Of a stretch of 33,319 bases of DNA, positions 23,601 through 33,319 are shown piece after piece (positions within the stretch are counted from its first letter, which is position 1; each line of letters opens with the position of its first letter). This stretch comes from Lingula anatina (taxonomy: Eukaryota > Brachiopoda > Lingulata > Lingulida > Lingulidae): positions 629,264 to 662,582 of the forward strand of contig NW_019773714.1 of NCBI RefSeq assembly GCF_001039355.2, in the 5' to 3' direction. The notes under the pieces were generated by a model that had not been told where the DNA came from, ran no database searches, and saw only the letters and a list, made by a program, of their open reading frames with translations. A program made the translations under genes and the position numbers.

Positions 23601-26600
23601 CATGTACCTGTGTAAGACATTCTTTAGAGATGGCTGGGTAAATCCTAGGAATGGATCCTACAGCTTTCATAAGCAGCCAGTAGAAGGTGAGTGGGCTCAG
23701 AAAAATGGGGAGTACATCCTTGGGTGGAATTGCTTAGTGAAATTTTGGGTACTTATAGAGAAGTCATACAGTTATTTTTCTCTGCATACAGTACATATTT
23801 CCTTCATTCAAATTTGGGTTGGATTCAAGGAAGTAAAGTTGAGATAAACCTGAAATGAAATTCATTACAGTGAGATTCTCCTTTTTGATTTTCCAGAAAA
23901 TGTGTTTACTCTCAGTTCATAACACATTTACTTATAATTCAGATAAGATGTATGTCATTTCTCTTTAGAATGTATAGCTTTAACAAACAGTGACTGTGAA
24001 TTCTGGAACAGCACAACCAACACCACAGAATATTCCTATGATGTTCAAGAGTACTTGCAAAAAATAAACAAGACAATAGAATTTGATAGGTTGGTATGGA
24101 TCTCAATCTGTGAACAAAATAAATTGTCACTAAGGGTCCAGGATTTCACTAAAAAGATGTCCTGGATTAAATGTTATTTTGCCATAAACAAGCTACATTT
24201 ATATAATAATGCCTTCAATAGAAAATAGTCTGTGAATGCTAATAGTGATGATGATGAGGTAGAAGCATTGCTATGTTTAAACCTGAATGTTTTAAACCTG
24301 ATTTTGTGTTTTCATACAATTTATGTTAAAATGCATTTTTAATCAAGAAAACATTCTTTAAGAATAAGTGCATTTATTCCATGCTTTTATTTGAATTTAA
24401 GATTGGTCAAAGTGGAATTCAAGTTTTCTTTGAGAGCTGTTCATGTAAAAAATTTTGATCTTGGAAGAGATGAAGTGGAGTGCTTTGATGTCAATGTAAC
24501 CGTACGTAAACAATTTTGCAAGTATTGAAAATATCTGATCCAAATCATTTATCTAGGTTAATATTTTAAATAAGCTATACATATATTGATGATTTTATCA
24601 CAGGTCATTTATCAAGTGTACTTTGTGATTGTTAAGTCAATTAATTAAATGACTGGTTTGTTTACCTTGATACTGGACCAACTTAGAGGATTTTCATTAA
24701 ATTTTTCTGTAGATTTTGCTAGACAACAGTGCTTACAGTGGTCAGATACCTGTCACTCTTAAAGCTGCTGCAGAGCAATTTATCTGCACTGATGATAACA
24801 AGACAGGAAACACAGGTGAGTATCTCACAAAGATAAAATAATTGAAATATAAGCATTATTATATGTTTTGCTTTTTGTCAACCAAAACAAATTATTATCA
24901 ATTAATTTAGATTAACAATGGATGGTAAAAAAGATTTCCTGCTGTCATAAGTTGAATTATTGAAATGATTTGTACTATATTTTTTAATTTTCAGAAGATG
25001 GTATCAGTTTGGTATTTATTGTGTATGACATAATAGTCATTATTATCTCTGTGACCTCCACAATACTGTGTGCTCGGTCACTGTACAGGGCACAAAGGTT
25101 GCGTTCAGTAAGTATTAATAAGTAAAATTCTTGATTGTTACAGTAGAAGATATTTGCATTATCCCGTATCTATAAAGTCCAGTTCCAAAAGTCCCCTATT
25201 TTGCATCAAAATTTCACAACTATAATAGTGGATTACCTTTGGCACCAAAATTTAATAATTTGATAGTTTAATTTGTTAGTTTCCTTAACATCCATCCAAG
25301 GCAATTGAAAAAAAATGGCAGAATTCTATCATTTGTTGCCTCATGGGTTTTTACTCTATTACAATTTGCCATTACGTGTTCTAACATTGAAATGTATTTT
25401 AATTTTTATGCCTTGTATGATTTTTTTACATCCCAAATCCAAATGAAATTAATGCCATTTACTTTCAGAAAACTGTGAAGTTTTTCAAAAGGCAGCGTGG
25501 CATAGAAATGACTCTAGATGACAGGATGCAGTTTCTGAACCTGTGGTTTATTATGATCATTGTCAATGATGTCATTACAGTTATAGGGTCTGTTTTGAAG
25601 ATAATGATGTCATTAAGTGTGAGTGATGTTTTGGAAAGTGTTCAGAACTTTATTAAAGTCAGTAAGACTGATTTATTTCATCATTTTCAAAGGGACTGAC
25701 ACATTGGTCTTGCATATTGTTACATGAGGTATTTTATTACACGTCATCATTAATCGAAAGCATTCCCCTCCAATACATTCTCCTCAACAATTTCTTTCAA
25801 TTCGCATTTTGAATAAAATTTATTTTTATGTTTTCTCCTTTTAATTTTAATTTTTTTACATGTGCATACAGATTGCCTGGTGCAAAAATTGTCTGATCTG
25901 ATATCAGCATTCAGATTTGTCCTATGTGTTTGTGCTTGTGTTTCAGACTGTGGACCTGTATGAAATGTGTGGCCTCACTCTGGGCACAGGAAGTCTCCTG
26001 GTCTGGTTTGGGGTTCTCAGATACCTCAATTTCTTTGAAAAATATAATGTAAGTTACAATGCTAAATGTCACCAAACATATTGACAAAGTGTATTTGAAA
26101 AAATGTTACGAATACAAATTATACTGGTAAGACAGAAGACCATCAATTTGAAAGTAAGATTTCTCTTTTTCCATTTGTCAGATTCTGATCATAACTATGA
26201 AGAGGTCCTTCCCAGATGTGCTGCGGTACCTGATATGTGCTCTCATGTTTTATGCTGGGTTCACATTTTGTGGCTGGGTGGTACTGGGACCTTATCATGT
26301 TAAGGTAAGCATCTGCAGGCAGTAAGCCTCAGAGAAAAAGCGATATACTTTCTTATTAACTTGAGATATGTAGATATACTGTTCAATGATGAACTTAAAT
26401 TCATTTTTATAATGAATGTACATGTATCTGCCTATACATGAATAATCTACTTAATAACTCTGGAATTTTGTTGATAAAATCAACTGAAAAATATATATTA
26501 TTTTTCACTTTTATAATTTATTTATTTCTTTTTGATAAAATTTCAGTTTCGTACCATAAGTGCAGCCTCAGAGTGTCTGTTTTCCCTGGTCAATGGTGAT

Positions 26601-28084
26601 GACATGTTTGTCACCTTCTCTGTCATCACTGGTAATGACAATGTCTACATCTGGTACTACAGCCGTGCATTCCTCTACATCTTTATCAGTCTCTTCATCT
26701 ACATCATCCTCAGTCTGTTCATTGCTGTCATTACCAATGTTTATGATGTAGTTAGGGTAAGTATTTATTAAGCTGGTGTTCCATACACAAAATGTTGAGG
26801 CTCATATTTTGTTCACATTTGAGTTTTTAGTTATATATGCTGCAGACCAGATTGAAACCCAGCCAGATTTTAAACAGGCCTAGACAAAATCAGAATTCAT
26901 TCAGATTTTAATTTGGCCTAGGTTAAATTCGCCAAAATCCTAGATAAAAGTCCATGGCTGTTTTTGATACATACTGAAAATAATCTTAATTGTTTGAAGT
27001 GGGTGTGACATTGTTATGATTTATTGAATGAGTTTCAAGGGATGATTAAGGTAATTTTTTACTGTTAAATGTTGGTAAGCTTTTATTGCCCTTCACTCAT
27101 TCTCATACTTTAGAGTGAGCTGAACACCAAAGTTTGTTTTAAAATACAATTCATAACTACCTTTACATAATGAAAGTGATTTGTCTGTTGGCAGTATATA
27201 GCATTTCCATTTATCAAAAGTTAAAAACTTGTGGGCCCATTTGCTTAATGGATTTTAATTTGGCTTGCGACACATACACAAGATGTTTATTCACACAAGA
27301 TACTTACAGTTTGAGCATTTTGTGCATCATTTTATCAGCACAAACAGGTATGGTAAATTTTTGTATAGCCTTTTTGTACAATCTATATATTTTCCATTAG
27401 ATTTCTTGTTTTAACTTCAGGATTACTACCGTCATGGGGGTTTTCCAGAGACAGATCTTACCAAGTTTATAAATGAGACAGATGAGGATCACAACTCCCC
27501 TCACTACAGATTAGAAGACAATGGTGGCTGTGATCTGTCTCGGCTGTTTAGATGTTGCTGTAGAAGGTAGGAATCTTAGTTCTAGGGATCTGCAGTTCTG
27601 ATTTTGGGTTATCATGGCTGCAGCAAGAATGTGGCTAAGGAAAAACAAGTCTGGTGTTGAATTTCTACTTGTTTAATTTACTGATGTGACCTTAATGTTG
27701 AGGAGCCTCCCCCCTACCTCCCCCCTCCCCCACCAAGAAGGGACTGAATGTTTTGTCACCTTTCAACCTCTTATGGTGGCCCTGCACATCATCTGATCCT
27801 TTTCAGGATGTTCTATTTATTTATTTTTTGATTTTGTCCATTTATTAACTTCTGATATAAAATCATGAGCCTGGTATTAAATATACAGTGATATTCTGAG
27901 ATTGTGCCAAGTATTTTAATAATTTAAGGTATACAGCATTCTGTTTTTGCAATCATTAATGGAAGTAATTTGCAGTATTTTTTAATTTCCAAAACTTATT
28001 CATCATATTTTTCTTGCTTTCAGGCGCAATCCAGATGAACCAGATGAATATAGCAGTTTACTGACATGTCACAGGACAAACTGA
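20633..28084 (+). CDS. TRPML: TRPML (mucolipin) cation channel C, complete, 14 exons
   Basis: Exons: 20633-20711, 22242-22486, 23168-23359, 23533-23686, 23969-24089, 24402-24501, 24713-24815, 24995-25107, 25469-25618, 25947-26048, 26182-26304, 26547-26756, 27421-27566, 28024-28084. They join to about 632 residues. Exons 3-14 have exactly the same lengths and phases as in gene B. The start codon was chosen because an in-frame TGA lies 21 bases upstream and it gives MDSLRRPREMSVIDRSQRQT before the shared VSEPPSDEN. The PI(3,5)P2-type basic stretch (LRRKLKFHFMTPC, KRRFPWK), S1, glycosylated luminal domain, S2-S6 and filter NGDDMF (~510-515) are all present. The tail DEPDEYSSLL is an acidic dileucine motif. 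Exons 3 and 10 are almost identical to gene B (two and one differences by eye), while the second half of exon 7 is very different. The family role is an endolysosomal cation channel; the actual compartment here is inferred. Confidence 0.95.
20796..20947. mobile_element. MITE with CAGGCCCGTAGCCAG ends, copy 1
   Basis: The terminal inverted repeats are CAGGCCCGTAGCCAG and CTGGCTACGGGCCTG. AGATG flanks both sides as a 5-bp target duplication. G- and C-runs inside form further inverted matches. It lies in intron 1 of gene C and shares its whole design with the copy at 28441. Confidence 0.85.
21455..21505 (+). pseudogene. decayed first exon (1b type) in intron 1 of gene C
   Basis: AGTAAGGAATTCCAGTTTGT and the downstream GTCTGTGCTTTAATCTTT line up with exon 1 of gene B and its following intron (AATAAGGAGCTCCAGTTTAT, ATCTGTGCTTTAATCTTT). 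In C the corresponding frame runs into TAG after ATGGTATCT and the GT donor is gone. It appears to be a lost alternative first exon. Confidence 0.5.
21952..22119. mobile_element. MITE with CAGGGGCGGAT ends
   Basis: The ends are CAGGGGCGGAT and ATCCGCCCCTG. TACAGT occurs directly outside both ends as a 6-bp target duplication. Internal GTCTTC/GGAAGACGGTC segments are partly inverted. It lies in intron 1 of gene C. Confidence 0.8.
22852..23106. mobile_element. MITE-like repeat, family 1, in intron 2 of gene C
   Basis: Carries CCTGGATTGATCCAACTCTG near the left and GAGTTGGGTTGACCCAGCTG near the right in inverted order. Inside is GTTAATTACCCCCTAGC, as in the copy at 2107. Gene B also has a family 1 element in intron 2. 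The two may descend from one insertion or be independent. Confidence 0.55.
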
Positions 28085-28112
28085 ACCTGTGTGATTTGAT
28101 GCCTGAAAAAGC

Positions 28113-28118
28113 AATAAA
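28113..28118 (+). terminator. poly(A) signal AATAAA of gene C
   Basis: A canonical AATAAA 29 bases after the stop codon of gene C. It is the nearest one and implies a very short 3' UTR; longer forms cannot be excluded. Confidence 0.6.
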
Positions 28119-28440
28119 ACTGTTTAATGTGCCAACTATAAATTAACTGTAACTGACCACTGATGAGGATTTGTTGAATTATTTATTGAATACATGCCCA
28201 AGTGGCTAAGACTATGCCAGAAGGGCATGAATATACTGCTGACTGAACTGTGCAGTATTGTATGACGATCATATTAAAGAGGGACAGACATGCTCTTTGT
28301 CTTGATCGTTGACAGTATTAATTTTAAGCGTATTTGCAGCAAAAGTTCAGTATTTTTAGAGCTTTGTGTGTATAAGAGGTCTCTGAATGTGATAGAAATG
28401 TGTTTTGAGATAGATGGTTTGATGTAAGGATTATCGTTAA

Positions 28441-28580
28441 CAGGCCCGTAGCCAGGGGGGTTCGGGGGGTTCGAAAGAACCGCCCCTTTTGCTGGAAAAA
28501 GGTCCACTCTGTTTTTATGGGAAAAGGTCCACTTTTTCAGAAAAAGAACCCCCCTTTTGAAATTGCTGGCTACGGGCCTG
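28441..28580. mobile_element. MITE with CAGGCCCGTAGCCAG ends, copy 2
   Basis: It has the same terminal inverted repeats as the copy at 20796. GTTAA flanks both sides as a 5-bp target duplication. Two copies with different 5-bp duplications show that the unit moves as a defined element. Confidence 0.85.
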
Positions 28581-29164
28581 GTTAAGTATGCTTTCCAACT
28601 TTATGAGTTGTTACCAAGGTTGCAATCATCCTCGTGAACCAAGAGGATATCCCAAGTTGCCACATTTAACACGAGTTAAAGTGATCCAATAAAGTTAAGT
28701 GGATGCAGAAAAGTTCCTTACAGGGTTCCTTACAGTAAAGAATCTTGGGAAATATTATATTTCTAAAATGAGAATAAATATTTGATCATCTTTGATATTA
28801 TGCCTTTTCTTTTGATTTGAGAAAACTTAAAATATTTTTTCGAAATCATAAAACAAACAGCCATTTAAACTGGTTATTGTATAAGAAAATTTATAAAACA
28901 TTTTAATGAGAAAAATTTGTCAAAGATAATTTTAAAAAAATATCAACACCAATTCACCATGTCACCAATAACATAAATGTTGACAAAGATGTGTCTAAAA
29001 GACATTTATTAAATTAGATACATTAATTATAAGTTACACTTTACACTTTGTTATGAAAGCATGTGAAAACAATACTTGTGTCTTAGTGTAGAGCAGTTTC
29101 ATTAGCTATGTTATTGTAATAGACTGGTGATAGGGTGATACATTGTCACATCTATCACAACCTC

Positions 29165-29215
29165 ATTCCCTGATCAAGTCTGACTGCAAGCAGACGAAAC
29201 ATTGGCTGGTAAGAC
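29165..29215 (+). other. hammerhead-ribozyme-like motif, degenerate
   Basis: CTGATCA (29170-29176), a GTCTG/CAGAC stem with an 8-nt loop, then GAAAC (29196-29200) follow the order of a hammerhead core (CUGANGA, stem II, GAAA). The G of the CUGANGA core is C here, which should kill catalysis. Similar motifs are known at the ends of some retroelements. Outer stems were not convincing. Confidence 0.25.
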
Positions 29216-29613
29216 CAGACATATATAGGTAGCTAAAGACAAAAGAATCTTCACAAGTCTAATACCAGCATCTTTTCTCATTTTACATGTGATAAACAAA
29301 TATCAAGCAGAGCAGCTACAGTGCTTTTATCTTCAAGAAAACAAAACCTTGAAAACAAAAGTAAGCAAATATAAATTTGAGTTTTCAGAAAAATAACAAT
29401 ACAAAGGATGATAAAATTACAAAATGTCCGGTTTTTATGAGTCAATTTCTTTACAGAATGCAAATATACATATGTTATTGATGAGTTTTCAATGATTAAT
29501 TTCATTATTATGAAGATAAAAATCGGAGGGTGATATTACAATGCTATATTGTAACACAGTCCGAGGGACTATCACGAGTGGTAGTGAAACACCACGGCAA
29601 ACTGTAACGTGGC

Positions 29614-32650
<3,037 letters not shown>

Positions 32651-32674
<24 letters not shown>

Positions 32675-32935
32675 CTGGAATACAATCAAAATACTTGCAG
32701 ATCATTGCTGGAAAACCTGTGCATGCCATGCCTGGAATACAATCAAAATACTTGCAGATCATTGCTGGAAAACCTGTGCATCGCATGCCTGGAATATGAT
32801 AAAAATACCTGCAGATCATTGCTGGAAAACTTGTGCATGTCATGCCTGGAATATCATCAAAATACTTGCAGATCATTGCTGGAAAACTTGTGCATGTCAT
32901 GCCTGGAATATGATCAAAATACCTGCAGATCACTG
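32651..32935 (-). repeat. 57-bp tandem repeat at an exon edge, five copies
   Basis: Units start at 32651, 32708, 32765, 32822 and 32879, exactly 57 bases apart; a sixth is only vestigial after 32936. On the minus strand each unit is open in the frame of the protease exon and reads AMICKYFDDIPGMTCTSFP or a close variant. Each unit carries ATTCCAG or a variant, and TTTTCCAG, both acceptor-like, in front of in-frame sequence. The unit nearest the exon gives GMACTGFPGPG, which resembles the family's C.FPGPG region. The repeat therefore seems to be a duplication of the intron end plus the first codons of the exon. Whether the upper copies are intron or coding is unknown. Confidence 0.85.
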
Positions 32936-33089
32936 CTGTGACATTGTGATAGATGTGATATCTATATCCATTCGAAATGTAAAACAATTGTAGAAAAATT
33001 AAACAAAACTGAACAATGGGTGGTGGGGCTAATGTTAAACAAAACTAATGGTTTGAAGATGAAAATCAATAACAACTATACCTCATCTG

Positions 33090-33119
<30 letters not shown>
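33090..33119. repeat. (TA)n microsatellite
   Basis: About 15 TA units upstream (gene sense) of the first visible protease exon. It is likely variable in length. Confidence 0.9.
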
Positions 33120-33121
<2 letters not shown>

Positions 33122-33165
33122 ATTTGTGGTGTATGATTTGTGAAAATAATGTCTCACTATGTTGA

Positions 33166-33319
33166 AGACCCCATTCACATACCTAGATCGATGTACAAGG
33201 TGATTCTTATAAGCTGAATGAAGCTGCTAAATGATAGTTAATTACCACCAGCAGTTGGTATCGAACCGGCAGCGAAGGCCCTATACACACTTGCCAAGTC
33301 AGTGAAATTAAAAACGACC
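33166..33319 (-). mobile_element. family 1 repeat with a tRNA-like head, cut by window end
   Basis: GACCCCATTCACATACCTAG matches the complement of the right end of the element at 2107. It continues through AGCTGAATG and GTTAATTACC as in the other copies. On the minus strand GGTTCGATACC (near 33265) fits a pol III B box, with TGGCAAGTGTG about 30 bases before it as an A-box-like stretch. This suggests a tRNA-derived SINE head fused to family 1 sequence. The window ends before the head is complete. Confidence 0.45.

Larger units (their letters stand above)
28119..29613. other. convergent intergenic region between gene C and the protease
   Basis: Holds the second CAGGCCCGTAGCCAG element (28441-28580) and a hammerhead-like motif near 29170. 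A minus-strand AATAAA (TTTATT at 29005-29010) could end the protease transcript, about 600 bases past its stop. No exon was recognised. Confidence 0.5.

Overview
This is a eukaryotic, AT-rich, intron-rich genomic window. Coding sequence is broken into short exons with GT/AG borders, and the introns and intergenic DNA are full of short inverted-repeat elements. The gene content points to an invertebrate animal: several mucolipin (TRPML) channels, and a cysteine protease of the invertebrate 26/29-kDa type. The many TACATGTA-like words and the repeat types would suit a marine invertebrate such as a mollusc or an invertebrate deuterostome. The species cannot be fixed from the sequence.

Layout. 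(1) 1-4345: no recognised gene, only putative DNA-element remnants and the first copy of a roughly 1-kb repeat. (2) 4347-8231, + strand: the last three exons of TRPML gene A. The gene is cut inside its pore exon by a single N at 4346, so exons 1-11 and the selectivity filter are missing here. (3) 11028-18551, + strand: TRPML gene B, complete in 14 exons, about 646 residues. (4) 20633-28084, + strand: TRPML gene C, complete in 14 exons with the same phases and nearly the same exon lengths as B, about 632 residues, with a good AATAAA at 28113. (5) 29614-32674, - strand: a papain-family (C1A) cysteine protease of the 26/29-kDa type, converging on gene C. Its I29 pro-region and mature catalytic domain are present, and its 5' exons lie beyond the window.

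B and C are a young tandem pair, and A is an older paralogue. B and C differ mainly in four places. Their first exons differ, and each locus carries an apparently decayed relic of the other's first exon. B has a short repeat expansion in the N-terminal cytosolic tail. The end of the luminal domain (exon 7) has diverged. The C-terminal acidic dileucine sorting motif is kept in A and C but reads LV in B. Both have an unusual luminal pore loop in place of the acidic cluster of the human channels. By family knowledge, TRPML channels are PI(3,5)P2-gated cation channels of endosomes and lysosomes, and 26/29-kDa proteases are also thought to act in lysosomal or granule compartments. The neighbourhood is therefore lysosome-related, but linkage alone does not show co-function.

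The most unusual feature outside the channels is a 57-bp (19-codon) tandem repeat at the edge of an exon of the protease gene. Each unit repeats a candidate 3' splice site plus the start of the exon, in frame. All coordinates, exon borders and lengths were worked out by eye from GT/AG sites, phase continuity and B/C comparison. No search, alignment program or transcript data was available.
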